A stretch of 64,000 bases of DNA from Lentisphaera araneosa HTCC2155 (lineage in GTDB: Bacteria; Verrucomicrobiota; Lentisphaeria; Lentisphaerales; Lentisphaeraceae). A program made the translations under genes and the position numbers. The notes below the pieces were generated by a model. The model was not told where the DNA came from and did no database searches. It saw only the letters and a program-made list of their open reading frames with translations. The stretch lies in contig NZ_ABCK01000002.1 of NCBI RefSeq assembly GCF_000170755.1, positions 248,001-312,000 of the forward strand, given 5' to 3'. Of the stretch, positions 46,360-55,034 are shown one piece after another. How positions within the stretch are numbered: position 1 is the first letter of the stretch; every line of letters begins with the position of its first letter.

Positions 46360-48138
46360 ATGAAAAAACACTTACGTTCCCTCTCTCTTTTTACTGCGCT
46401 TAGTCTTCTCAGTACGGGCTGTAGTTCTCTACAGTCTACAAATGAAAGCAACACAGAGAAGGCTCCAACCCACAAAGAAACTGTGAGTCAGGAAAACTAT
46501 ACTTGGACCACGGATCACGTTCACATCGGTACCCGATGGCAGCCTTTTGGGGGCTTTCCAAAGTATAATGCCGAAGATGCCAAGCGTCCCATTATTGCCC
46601 AAAATAGTAGCTACGCACAATTTTGGATCAACTGGAATGCTGCTGAACCTCATGAAAAAAACACTGATTATAAGAACCATTTATCCGGCTACTTGCAAAC
46701 TATTGAACAAGCTGTTGATGCTTGTGTTGCCAATGGCTTAAAAGTAGAATTTGTACACTGGCACACGCCTGCTTGGGCATCAGTTAATGGTGAAGCCGGA
46801 AGCCAAAGTTCTAAGCCTGGGCTCTACAAGGAATTTGTGACTCGACTCGCCACTCACTTCAAGGGCCGTGTTCATGCCTATCAGCTTTCACATGAGGCCA
46901 ACCTGGAGCACATGATTAATGAAGGTGATATGAATTACCTAATGAATGAAATTTTCATTGAGGGTTCTAAAGCTATCCGTACCGTTTATGGAGATGAGCC
47001 AGTTCTCATTTCCACAAGTGGCTGCTCCCCTTGTGAGCCCTGCAATCCTCTCAAAGGTCTAAAAGGCAGAGGTGGTGAAGCCGTTAACGATTATTATGAT
47101 CAGATCATTGCCAACGATGAACTCATGTCCCTGGTCGACGCCCTCAACCTCAATGTCACTGATCATTCCGATGGTTATGGAAGAATGGATGGCAAATACC
47201 TTGAATCCACTTGGGGCAATTTCGATTTAGTGCGCAAGAAACTCGATGCCGCTGGCTACACTAACAAGCAAATCCTTTCCTCCGAATCTTGGGTCGTTTG
47301 GGATGATGGAGATAACGCCTTTGACGTCAATGGTGATGGTCTTAAGAACGAAGTCGATGCTTACGAAAAAACTTTAACTATTTTAGGTAAATGTCTCGAA
47401 CGTGGACTCAACACAGCGAACTTGCCTTGGTCCGATAATTCTAGTGGTTGGTCAATGGGTTTAACCAAACGCCGCGACTACAGTGGTCGCGTTAAGCAAC
47501 TCGATCCTTCTTTAGTTGTCGCCGCCAATGATGGTGGAAGTGATGTCATCACTAAAAAAATCATTCTTGCTGGTCATGAAGATAAATTTAAAATCATGGA
47601 TGCCAAGAACAATGTATTCACTATAGATAACTACATTAATCCCGCAGACCCCAATCACCTTCATTATTATATATGGAAGTGGTATAGCCAATTGAGCTCG
47701 GGAAATGATGAAGTCATCCGCCATGCTATGGCCAATGAACACAAAAATCACATAACTCTGCTCGGCCCTGCTTTCACTGGGAATGAGCGCTATAGGATTT
47801 CCACGTATAACCGTACAAAAAAATCATTTACTGTCCTCATCTATGCTTCTGCTGCTACAGGTAAAATTTGGACTGATCTCACTATACCAGCGACAATTCA
47901 AACGGGAATTCATAGCAATAATGGTAGTCATGAAATCGACTTCCGTGGTGAAGGCTTTGCGGATGGCGCAAAATTTATGGCGACAATCACTACTAAAGAC
48001 ATCAGTAAAAAAGATGGTTCTGACGTGGATAAAAAAATCATCAACACTGCTGCCCAAGAAGTCAAAGACGGCAAACTTAAAGTCCGCATCCCCGTTCTCA
48101 ATAAGTTCACCCATGTAGAGTTTAAACTTTCGGAGTAA
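46360..48138 (+). CDS. Lipoprotein, predicted TIM-barrel glycoside hydrolase
   Basis: The 592-residue protein has a lipoprotein signal with LSTGC (Cys21) and then a low-complexity stretch. The body looks like a (beta/alpha)8 glycosidase of clan A type. FWINWNAAEP starts a strand, VEFVHWHTPAW follows, YQLSHEANLEH has a Glu in the position of an acid/base catalyst, and ILSSESWVVWDD could hold the nucleophile Glu. The C-terminal 150 residues form a beta domain. I cannot place it in a named GH family. It would be anchored to a membrane facing the substrate and so could act with the sulfatases. Confidence 0.65.
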   Translation: MKKHLRSLSLFTALSLLSTGCSSLQSTNESNTEKAPTHKETVSQENYTWTTDHVHIGTRWQPFGGFPKYNAEDAKRPIIAQNSSYAQFWINWNAAEPHEKNTDYKNHLSGYLQTIEQAVDACVANGLKVEFVHWHTPAWASVNGEAGSQSSKPGLYKEFVTRLATHFKGRVHAYQLSHEANLEHMINEGDMNYLMNEIFIEGSKAIRTVYGDEPVLISTSGCSPCEPCNPLKGLKGRGGEAVNDYYDQIIANDELMSLVDALNLNVTDHSDGYGRMDGKYLESTWGNFDLVRKKLDAAGYTNKQILSSESWVVWDDGDNAFDVNGDGLKNEVDAYEKTLTILGKCLERGLNTANLPWSDNSSGWSMGLTKRRDYSGRVKQLDPSLVVAANDGGSDVITKKIILAGHEDKFKIMDAKNNVFTIDNYINPADPNHLHYYIWKWYSQLSSGNDEVIRHAMANEHKNHITLLGPAFTGNERYRISTYNRTKKSFTVLIYASAATGKIWTDLTIPATIQTGIHSNNGSHEIDFRGEGFADGAKFMATITTKDISKKDGSDVDKKIINTAAQEVKDGKLKVRIPVLNKFTHVEFKLSE

Positions 48139-48506
48139 ATCCTTTCGTCCTTCACTTCATAGCAGCCGTGTGACTTTTATTTGATTGATTTTACTCGCTA
48201 TCTTTTAGTGCCAATTAGTGTGGATTCGCTCAACTGCCGAACCAACAATTCAAAATTTAGAATTAAAGCGTAGCGCCACACTGGGCTTGCCAAGCTCCAG
48301 CTTCGCAAGCCCTCCAAAAGAACCTTCCACAGATTTCAACTCTTATTTTAGTGCCTATTAGTGTGGATTAATGGTTCTTTATCCAATTCAAAATTGCGGG
48401 GGAACCCCCGTTGGCGGATAAAGCGTGGAACTGATCATTAAAAATTAAATCTAGCGGTCTTGCAGTTTAGCGATCTTGCAGTTTAGCGGTCTTTTTATCT
48501 GCAGAT
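48139..48506. other. Non-coding region with short dispersed repeats
   Basis: TTTTAGTGCCAATTAGTGTGG near 48205 and its near copy near 48352 form a pair. TTGCAGTTTAGCGATCTTGC-like units recur near 48465-48490. No credible gene is present. Confidence 0.5.
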
Positions 48507-48728
48507 GCCGAGCTGGAGCTCAGCGGTCCTAGGGAACGCTCGTGCAGAGCTGGAGCTCAGCGGTCCTAGGGAGCGCTCGTGCCGAGCTGGAGCTCAGCGG
48601 TCCTAGGGAACGCTCGTGCCGAGCTGGAGCTCAGCGGTCCTAGGGAGTGCTCGTGCCGAGCTGGAGCTCAGCGGTCCTAGGGAGCGCTCGTGCCGAGCTG
48701 GAGCTCAGCGGTCCTAGGGAGCGCTCCT
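48507..48728. repeat. 37-bp tandem repeat, six contiguous units
   Basis: Units start at 48507, 48544, 48581, 48618, 48655 and 48692. Each contains GAGCTGGAGCTC and AGCGGTCCTAGGGAGCGCT, which are near-palindromic. There are no spacers, so it is not a CRISPR array. A single related unit stands apart near 48897-48935. Confidence 0.95.
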
Positions 48729-48737
48729 GCCGACCTT

Positions 48738-48853
48738 AGGGAGCGAAGCGGAGCTTCTTAGGTTTCAGGTGGCAGGTAGATGAGGTGGAAGTTTTGAGAC
48801 GCTGCCCCCTTCTCTGCGAGGCTTGCCAGCCATCGACCGGCAGATAAAGGGCA
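48738..48853. repeat. ~115-bp direct repeat, left copy
   Basis: The sequence from GAGCGAAGCGGAGCTTCTTA through TGAGGTGGAAGTTTTGAGAC to CATCGACCGGCAGATAAAGG recurs at 49985-50150. In the right copy it is broken by about 45 extra bases. The two copies flank the gene at 49087 in direct orientation. Confidence 0.85.
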
Positions 48854-49086
48854 AACTCAAGGGGAATTTGGGGATGAAGTGTTGTCCGCAAGCGCCGAGC
48901 TGGAGCTCAACGGTCCTAGGGAGCACTCGTTGCGAGCTTAGATTTCCGGATGACCGATTCCTTAGTTAAGCGAATCCACGATGGGATAATCGGGGAACTA
49001 TGCGTGGGAATAAAGTATGGAAACCTTGATTCTGTTATTTATTCATTATAAACTATATAAATGTTCATAAGATCAAGGTCAGAAAT

Positions 49087-49965
49087 ATGAGTCAGTTACA
49101 AGATTGGGTGAGTAAAAACAATTATCAAATACATCAAGATTCTAGAAGTTTTTTAAGTGATGGAGCCATGGAAATGGATTCTCTAAAGGGTGCTGATGAA
49201 TTATCTAATCACGTTTCAGGAAATTATATGAATCAAGATTTTGAAATGATTGAGAAAAAGACCAGAAAACGTAAAAAACACGGCGGATACTCAGAGACAG
49301 AGCAGACTCTAGTTCTTTTCCCAAATTCATGTGCAGGCATATCGGATTTTGAAGTGATCCCAGGGATACTAGCAAATTTTTTAAATTTCATTGGTCATGG
49401 TGGTGTAATCTTTGAATTAGCTGAGAATGCACAACGATCAAGCAAAGAAATGATCGAAAAATTTAATAAAAATTACAAACTTTTTCCTGGAGGCGTAATT
49501 GAGTCAGGACTCAACAGTCACAATGTTAGGGAAGATAAATGTGAAAATGTCGATGATATAGCTCCTCTTTGCAAAACTGATTTTTTTGAGTTTTTTAATA
49601 ACAAGCAAGACCTCATCGTTGAAGTACAAGGTGATCATTTGATGATTCATCAACATAACAAAAGTTTTAATCATTCAGAACCCAATGAGATCTTAGAACT
49701 TGGCCATAAATTGATCCAAACCCTCTACTCATGCCACCGGGATCAGCCCATCCGTGGCCTCAGTTTAAGTCAAAAAGCCTTTAACCCAAAAGCTATTTTT
49801 GGAAAATTAGCACTTGTAGCTGGGGTAATGTTTGTTCTCATGGCCACTCTTTTAATCTCGGCTGCATTTGTTGGCCCCAGAGTTTTGTTGGCTTTCCCCA
49901 TTATTATTTTAATCGGTGGCAGTGTTATCTTTAAAACTATTTTTAAAGCAAAAAGTGATCGATGA
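49087..49965 (+). CDS. Unknown protein with two C-terminal membrane helices
   Basis: The 292-residue protein has a soluble N-terminal part of about 235 residues. It is followed by two membrane segments (KLALVAGVMFVLMATLLISAA and LLAFPIIILIGGSVIFKTIF) and a basic end, so most of it should lie in the cytoplasm. I recognise no motif. A GGTC-rich site lies before the ATG, and the gene is more AT-rich than its neighbours. It is flanked by direct copies of a 115-bp repeat, which suggests acquisition as a unit. Confidence 0.7.
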   Translation: MSQLQDWVSKNNYQIHQDSRSFLSDGAMEMDSLKGADELSNHVSGNYMNQDFEMIEKKTRKRKKHGGYSETEQTLVLFPNSCAGISDFEVIPGILANFLNFIGHGGVIFELAENAQRSSKEMIEKFNKNYKLFPGGVIESGLNSHNVREDKCENVDDIAPLCKTDFFEFFNNKQDLIVEVQGDHLMIHQHNKSFNHSEPNEILELGHKLIQTLYSCHRDQPIRGLSLSQKAFNPKAIFGKLALVAGVMFVLMATLLISAAFVGPRVLLAFPIIILIGGSVIFKTIFKAKSDR

Positions 49966-49978
49966 GGGAGCGCTAGTG

Positions 49979-50150
49979 CCGAGCTTAGGGAGCGAAGCGG
50001 AGCTTCTTCGGTGGCGGCAACAAGTTGCCTTATGTTGCACTCGCTACGCTCATTTAGGTTTCAGGTAGCAGGTAGATGAGGTGGAAGTTTTGAGACGCTG
50101 CCCCCTTCCCTGCGAGGCTTGCCAGCCATCGACCGGCGGATAAAGGGCAA
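49979..50150. repeat. ~115-bp direct repeat, right copy
   Basis: GAGCGAAGCGGAGCTTCTTC at about 49991 is followed by about 45 unrelated bases, then TTTAGGTTTCAGGTAGCAGG and the rest of the unit seen at 48738-48853. The remainder to 50270 shows no gene. Confidence 0.8.
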
Positions 50151-50270
50151 GGGCAAAGGAAAGTTTAACCACAGATCTAACAGATTGGGACCTTCTTCGA
50201 GTAAAGATCAATTCATTAAAACATTGAAATAAAGCTACTTATAAAAAACAGGAAAAATTTTATATATTTT

Positions 50271-50299
50271 GTAACAGCTCTTCATTTTCGAAGTTAGGG
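50271..50299 (+). promoter_or_regulatory. ECF-like promoter candidate (GTAAC-N17-GTTAGGG)
   Basis: TTTTGTAAC ends at 50275, and GTTAGGG starts at 50293 after 17 bp, 40 bp before the pseudopilin start at 50333. The second box is the weakest of the set. Confidence 0.4.
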
Positions 50300-50332
50300 A
50301 TCTTATAGTCTTTAATGAAACCAGGGTGAAAA

Positions 50333-51052
50333 ATGAAGAAATTTAGCTTAATTGAACTACTTGTTGTCATTGCCATTATCGGAATTTTGGCTTCTTTATT
50401 GATGCCGAGCCTCTCCAAATCTCGCGGCCAAGCACGCGCTGCCGTTTGCAAAAATAACTTGAAACAAGCTGGAATTGCCCTGCAGATGTACGCAGGAGAT
50501 AATGAAGATGCACTAATGACAAATATTCACTATAATACGATTTCGGGGAAATATGTTTTCGGGGATAGTAGTGAGGGAGCTCTTCATGAAGTCAACAATG
50601 GCGAATCTGGCTACGTTGAAGCTTACCTAAGCAATAGCGACGATGCCTATTTCTGCCCTGCCTCTGACTTTGAAGAGAACACCGGTTCAGATCCAGCACA
50701 AACATGGATAACTCGTGCGGGCACCTATTCCTACTTTATCCCTTGGCAGCATGGAACAAGAACCTATTCGGAAAACTATGCTTTTATTCCTGATAGTGCT
50801 GGCGGTGATGCGGCTGTTGGACTTGGCAACCTAAAACGACACCCGGTCTTAACCGATCCAGTTATGAACGCAAGTGCTTGGCTTCCCGACTGGGATAATA
50901 GCTCCTCCAAAATTCACGAAAAAACTGGATACAAGATCCCCGCACTTATGGATGATCATAGTGTGTCAATGGGCAATGGAGCCCCTTGGGGTGGCAATAT
51001 GATCAGTTGGGGTGATGGCAGTACCGCCCAGTTCATTTTATCAATGGATTAA
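50333..51052 (+). CDS. Type II secretion-like pseudopilin
   Basis: The 239-residue protein starts [21 protein letters not shown] with a three-residue leader and Lys before the cleavage point. [21 protein letters not shown] follows. The C-terminal segment [22 protein letters not shown] is a stretched version of the His...DG signature. CCAGGGTGAAAA precedes the ATG. Its last four bases (TTAA) are shared with the stop of the convergent kinase gene. Confidence 0.88.
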   Translation: MKKFSLIELLVVIAIIGILASLLMPSLSKSRGQARAAVCKNNLKQAGIALQMYAGDNEDALMTNIHYNTISGKYVFGDSSEGALHEVNNGESGYVEAYLSNSDDAYFCPASDFEENTGSDPAQTWITRAGTYSYFIPWQHGTRTYSENYAFIPDSAGGDAAVGLGNLKRHPVLTDPVMNASAWLPDWDNSSSKIHEKTGYKIPALMDDHSVSMGNGAPWGGNMISWGDGSTAQFILSMD

Positions 51053-53094
51053 TCTACCTGAGTGACCTTAATAGTTTCCGGTAAAAATTTGAGGTCACTT
51101 TCAAGAAATTGCCCTTTATGGATAATCAGCTCCTCTAACTGCGTCATTTGTTCTAAGTGAGCAATTGTGGTTACTGCACTATGACTAATATTGAGTTTCA
51201 CTAAGGGTCTGCCTGCTAAGCGCTTTAAGTTCGATATCCCCGTATGAGATATGTCTAATTTTCGCAACTCTGGGTTTTCTAAACTATGAAGTTCGTAGAT
51301 ACTCGTATGCGAAACATTTAAAGCATTGATTTGCTGAGCTCTAAAGGCTATAAAGTCACTTATATCTGTATGAGAGAAGTCCGCACTAGCCGCGGGAAAG
51401 TTTTGCATACACAAGGCCACCTGCAGATCTTTATTTGCCGACAAATCTAAATGCCTGAATTCTCGGTTAAACTTAAAATTAAGTGATTTCATGTGAGGAT
51501 TATGGACAATGATGGCCCCCTTACAGAAATCGAGACGCTCATCCACACTTATATCGGAAAAAATGTTGTAGTGAATTAAATTCGTGAACTCTCGCAAGAG
51601 GCCCGCATCCCTCAATTTGGTCATTAACTTTAGGTACTGTTGCGTGCTTAAAGAATCTTGATCTTTTGGTTTTTGTAAAGCATACTCACTATTGATGAGG
51701 GGTAAGCCTCCTCCTACTTGAGCTCTCTTAAATGCTTGTTCTGCCGCTTTAAATTCTTGACGCGTGAAGTTAATCCTTGCCTTGAGTTCCCAGGCATCAA
51801 TTAAACTGCTATCCAGCTCAACTGCACTCACACAAAAGTTAAGCGCATCATCAAACTGAAATGAATCGTAGGCGACTTGAGCTCGCTCAAAAAACTTCGG
51901 TGCCGCTCCCTTATTGATTCGCATGTGATATTCTTTTTCAATACGAAGTTTTTCGGCCACTTCTCGTGCATTAGTTTCGGCAAGTTTTAGGTTGACAATC
52001 GATGTTACCGCCAAGCCAAAAAATAAGAGCAGTGCAAAAGCGGAAATAATACTTAGGGTCCGATTGCGTTTTATCCAAAAGTGCAATGATTTCATTAGTG
52101 ATGCATTTTCTGCATCGGTGGTAAAACCATTGATGAAATTACGGACTTCTTGCTGTAAATCCTTAACTGATTGATAGCGATCTTTTGGTTTTTCAGAGAG
52201 TGCTTTTAGGCAGACGGCTTCCAATGAAAAAGGAATATGATTTCGACTCACAAGGGAGGGTTTTACAAAATCAGCCTGCGAGGTTTTTGTCAAGACATCT
52301 TCTAAATATTCACCACTAAAAGCCTTCTTATAGGTGAGTAAAGTATAGAGCATAGCGCCTAATGAAAAAATATCGGTGTGTTTGCCTTTGCGCTCTTTAA
52401 CTAAGCCTGTTTGCTCGGGAGCCATATAGCCTGGCGTTCCTTTCACCATTCCATCTAGTGTCATTTCATCAAAGTCTTTACTTGTACTGGAACAAACCTC
52501 TAAAAGGGGTTCCTCACATTCAGAGGGGATCACATCCGCCAAGCCCCAATCGCATAAAACCACATCACCATATTCGCTAATACGAATGTTGTCGGGCTTT
52601 AGATCTAGGTGAAGAATACCTTTAGAGTGAGCATAGGCAACGGCATCACAGACTTTTAAAAAGAGTTCTAGGCGATCGGCTAAATTGTTAAATCTACTCG
52701 CTTCCTTATTCTTAAGTTTTTGGACAATTTCTTTTAGGGACTGACCATCGATGAACTTCATCGTAAACCAAGGTTCATCATTTGTTAAGCCCACATCGTA
52801 AACCGGAACGATATTCGGGTGCTGAAGGGCGGCGTTAATTCGCGCTTCGCGGATAAAGGCTTCTTTTCGATCAAGGTCGGCCCCAGCCTTCATTGTCGCC
52901 ATGGCCACTTGACGCCCAGTACGGCTATCTAGACAGGTTCGTATTTCTTTGATTCCACCTTGTTGATAGAACTCAAATTCTTGATAGCGATCGCCGGCGC
53001 GTTTCAGCGCATCTTCCAAAGGAGTTTCCTCGGGAGTATAGGCCTCTTCAAAGAGTTGACCCAAGTTGCGATTAAATTTTTCTTCTTTGCGCAT
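51049..53094 (-). CDS. Membrane Ser/Thr kinase with TPR and LRR-like C terminus (module 3, WNK-like lysine)
   Basis: The 681-residue protein follows its sigma gene by 11 bp. The kinase domain has [14 protein letters not shown] and [17 protein letters not shown] puts Ala66 at the usual lysine position, and QGGIKEI puts Lys49 in the glycine-rich loop. One membrane helix ([21 protein letters not shown]) is followed by a coiled coil, a TPR-like part ([20 protein letters not shown]) and LRR-like repeats ([28 protein letters not shown]) that end in [16 protein letters not shown]. It is the third copy of the module. Its action on the paired sigma factor is inferred. Confidence 0.9.
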   Translation of the reverse strand: MRKEEKFNRNLGQLFEEAYTPEETPLEDALKRAGDRYQEFEFYQQGGIKEIRTCLDSRTGRQVAMATMKAGADLDRKEAFIREARINAALQHPNIVPVYDVGLTNDEPWFTMKFIDGQSLKEIVQKLKNKEASRFNNLADRLELFLKVCDAVAYAHSKGILHLDLKPDNIRISEYGDVVLCDWGLADVIPSECEEPLLEVCSSTSKDFDEMTLDGMVKGTPGYMAPEQTGLVKERKGKHTDIFSLGAMLYTLLTYKKAFSGEYLEDVLTKTSQADFVKPSLVSRNHIPFSLEAVCLKALSEKPKDRYQSVKDLQQEVRNFINGFTTDAENASLMKSLHFWIKRNRTLSIISAFALLLFFGLAVTSIVNLKLAETNAREVAEKLRIEKEYHMRINKGAAPKFFERAQVAYDSFQFDDALNFCVSAVELDSSLIDAWELKARINFTRQEFKAAEQAFKRAQVGGGLPLINSEYALQKPKDQDSLSTQQYLKLMTKLRDAGLLREFTNLIHYNIFSDISVDERLDFCKGAIIVHNPHMKSLNFKFNREFRHLDLSANKDLQVALCMQNFPAASADFSHTDISDFIAFRAQQINALNVSHTSIYELHSLENPELRKLDISHTGISNLKRLAGRPLVKLNISHSAVTTIAHLEQMTQLEELIIHKGQFLESDLKFLPETIKVTQVD

Positions 53095-53105
53095 GACGCA
53101 AAACC

Positions 53106-53708
53106 TCAGCCACCGAGCTCTTGGTTAAGCCTTACAATTTCCTTGTGCATTGCTTTGCGGATTCGCATTTTATAAACTCGCACGCTACTCTCGGCCACGT
53201 CAAAACGTTCGGCGAGTACAGCGTTATCTTCTTCGTCTAAGGAAGCTTCAAAAACTTCTTTGGCTTGTTTGGGGAATTGATCCTGGAGGTTTTCCCAAGC
53301 TAAATTCGAGACATAACTCTGCCATTCTTTTTCGGCAATTTTATCAATTTCGGCATCGGTAATTAAATCGAGGTTTTGTAAGAGATTGTCGTAGCTCACA
53401 TTCAAACGATTATTACGACTCGATCTGAGTTTAAAAAAGCTGTAAACTTTATTGCGTATGACAACGCATAACCAAGTGCGAAAGCGACATTTTTCTCTAT
53501 CGTAACTGTAATTGGGAATCGCCTTCCAAATTTTTAATAAAATTTCCTGCAAGATATCCTGACTATCTTCCACGCCGACTCCAAGGTTGCGAATGACGAC
53601 GTAGATATAACCCTCGTAATAACGGACAAAGTCATCCCATGAATGCTCGTCCTGATTCGCTTGTAACTTCTGTAAGAGAGTCACGCGCGTTTGATTACTA
53701 TCTGACAT
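53106..53708 (-). CDS. ECF-type RNA polymerase sigma factor (module 3)
   Basis: I start at the ATG at 53708 (MSDSNQTRVTLLQKL), which gives 200 residues like its paralogs. A frame extension to 53777 is not supported. Region 2 has SQDILQEILLKIWKAIPNY and CRFRTWLCVVIRNKVYSF, and region 4 has LAERFDVAESSVRVYKMRIRKAM. The kinase gene follows after 11 bp. A GTAAC-N17-GTTTAAT site lies about 230 bp upstream on the same strand. Confidence 0.92.
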   Translation of the reverse strand: MSDSNQTRVTLLQKLQANQDEHSWDDFVRYYEGYIYVVIRNLGVGVEDSQDILQEILLKIWKAIPNYSYDREKCRFRTWLCVVIRNKVYSFFKLRSSRNNRLNVSYDNLLQNLDLITDAEIDKIAEKEWQSYVSNLAWENLQDQFPKQAKEVFEASLDEEDNAVLAERFDVAESSVRVYKMRIRKAMHKEIVRLNQELGG

Positions 53709-53940
53709 ATTTTGGCCCTTGAGTTTATATATAATCGTCTGTAGGCTCAAAAATTCCAATTTTTTCTGTCTCCACATTTAATTTTTTTTACTATATGTCA
53801 TTCAAGTTCAAGTTTTTTAAGGACTTAAGTCAGCTCGGAGTTCAAGCAATCAAAAATACCTGCGCGGTAAAAAACTTAGCTAGAGCTTCTTTTCGCTTAG
53901 TTTTTTAACTCTAAAACACATCTTACTTGGCTTCATAGGT

Positions 53941-53969
53941 ATTAAACTTTAATAATTCCCGTCTGTTAC
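53941..53969 (-). promoter_or_regulatory. ECF-like promoter candidate (GTAAC-N17-GTTTAAT), minus strand
   Basis: On the minus strand GTAAC (53969-53965) and GTTTAAT (53947-53941) are 17 bp apart. The next gene on that strand is the sigma factor at 53708, leaving a leader of about 230 bp. Confidence 0.4.
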
Positions 53970-54000
53970 GATATATCACTTTTGCCGATTTGTTCTTCGC

Positions 54001-54031
54001 ATAAAAAAGGCCCTCACAAATTGTGAGGGCC
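54001..54031 (-). terminator. Rho-independent terminator of the esterase gene
   Basis: A perfect 9-bp stem GGCCCTCAC/GTGAGGGCC with a 5-base loop (54009-54031) is followed on the minus strand by a T run (CCTTTTTTAT). It lies 30 bp after the esterase stop. Confidence 0.85.
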
Positions 54032-54060
54032 TATCAATAAAAGTGTTAAATAAGTGGAAC

Positions 54061-54927
54061 TTAGGGGTAATAAGAAACTCGTTCTTTAGATATCGCTTTA
54101 ACTCTTTGTGGGTACTGGATCGTTGCTTGCCCAGAAAGGATTCCTGCTTTCACGAGAAAGTCATCCGCATGCTTTATCGACCAGTAAAAGAATGGATTAT
54201 TAGGATTGCGGCCATTGCAAAAGCCGTGCTTACCATCTTGGCCAATATAGAGTTCTGTTTTATTTGATTGAGCTTTCATACTCTTGTGAAAATCGACCAT
54301 TTCTTGTACGGGAATTGCCTTGTCATTTCCACCGGAGAAAATGATCATTGGCGGTAAATCCGCAACAACATTATGCGTTGGTGACCACTCTTTTTTACAT
54401 TTAAACCAAGGATTATAGAGTATGATTGCTTGAGGTTTTGCGGAAATCGCAAGGTCGTAAACTTCGTCATTGACTTTCGGAATCATAGCCGTTGAAGCCG
54501 CTAGTTGAGCACCTGCGGAGCCACCTGCCACAACAATTTTTTCTGAATTGACTTTGAGTTGGCTCGCATTTTTGCGTAAATAGCGAATCGCGGACTTCGC
54601 ATCTTTCATGCATTCAAAAGGAACTGTGATCTTATCCTCATCTTTTAAACGGTACTTAACCGATACCGCAATCATGCCACGGCTTGCCCAATATTTACAG
54701 TCGGCATAATGCATATTAGGATTCCCGACTCTCCATGATCCACCATGAAAAATAGCTATGGTGGGAAACTTCTTTCCTGCTTCATAATTTTCTGGCAAGA
54801 ATACTGAGAGCTTAAGGTCTTTTCCCGCCACTGATTTATAGGTCCAGTAAGTATCTGGATCGGGGATATTGGCCTTTGAAAATAGATTCAAAGAAAGAAA
54901 CCAAAATAAAACAATTTTATAAAACAT
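54061..54927 (-). CDS. Secreted alpha/beta-hydrolase esterase
   Basis: The 288-residue protein has a signal peptide ending near FSKA. IFHGGSW is the oxyanion segment and VVAGGSAGAQLA the nucleophile elbow (G-G-S-A-G). IIFSGGNDKAIP probably holds the acid and QDGKHGFCNG the catalytic His. It belongs to the same broad group of carbohydrate or carboxyl esterases as the genes at 4014 and 5962. It follows the GH29 gene by 107 bp, with a terminator between them, so it is probably expressed separately. Confidence 0.85.
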   Translation of the reverse strand: MFYKIVLFWFLSLNLFSKANIPDPDTYWTYKSVAGKDLKLSVFLPENYEAGKKFPTIAIFHGGSWRVGNPNMHYADCKYWASRGMIAVSVKYRLKDEDKITVPFECMKDAKSAIRYLRKNASQLKVNSEKIVVAGGSAGAQLAASTAMIPKVNDEVYDLAISAKPQAIILYNPWFKCKKEWSPTHNVVADLPPMIIFSGGNDKAIPVQEMVDFHKSMKAQSNKTELYIGQDGKHGFCNGRNPNNPFFYWSIKHADDFLVKAGILSGQATIQYPQRVKAISKERVSYYP

Positions 54928-55000
54928 AAGATTCCTTAAAGAGTATGATTTATTAAACTAAGTGAACTGATTTAAACTAATGCTATTTGCTGTAGGCACA

Positions 55001-55030
55001 AAAAAGCCCCGCTTAAAGCGAGGCTTTTTA
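55001..55030 (-). terminator. Rho-independent terminator of the GH29 gene
   Basis: The hairpin GCCCCGCTT-AA-AGCGAGGC (55006-55024) has A runs on one side and T runs on the other. It lies just after the fucosidase stop on the minus strand and might work in both directions. Confidence 0.8.
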
Positions 55031-55034
55031 TTAC

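Noticed and set aside
48507-48728. Regular 37-bp repeats that could be taken for a CRISPR array
   Set aside because: The units are contiguous without spacers and no cas gene is in the window.
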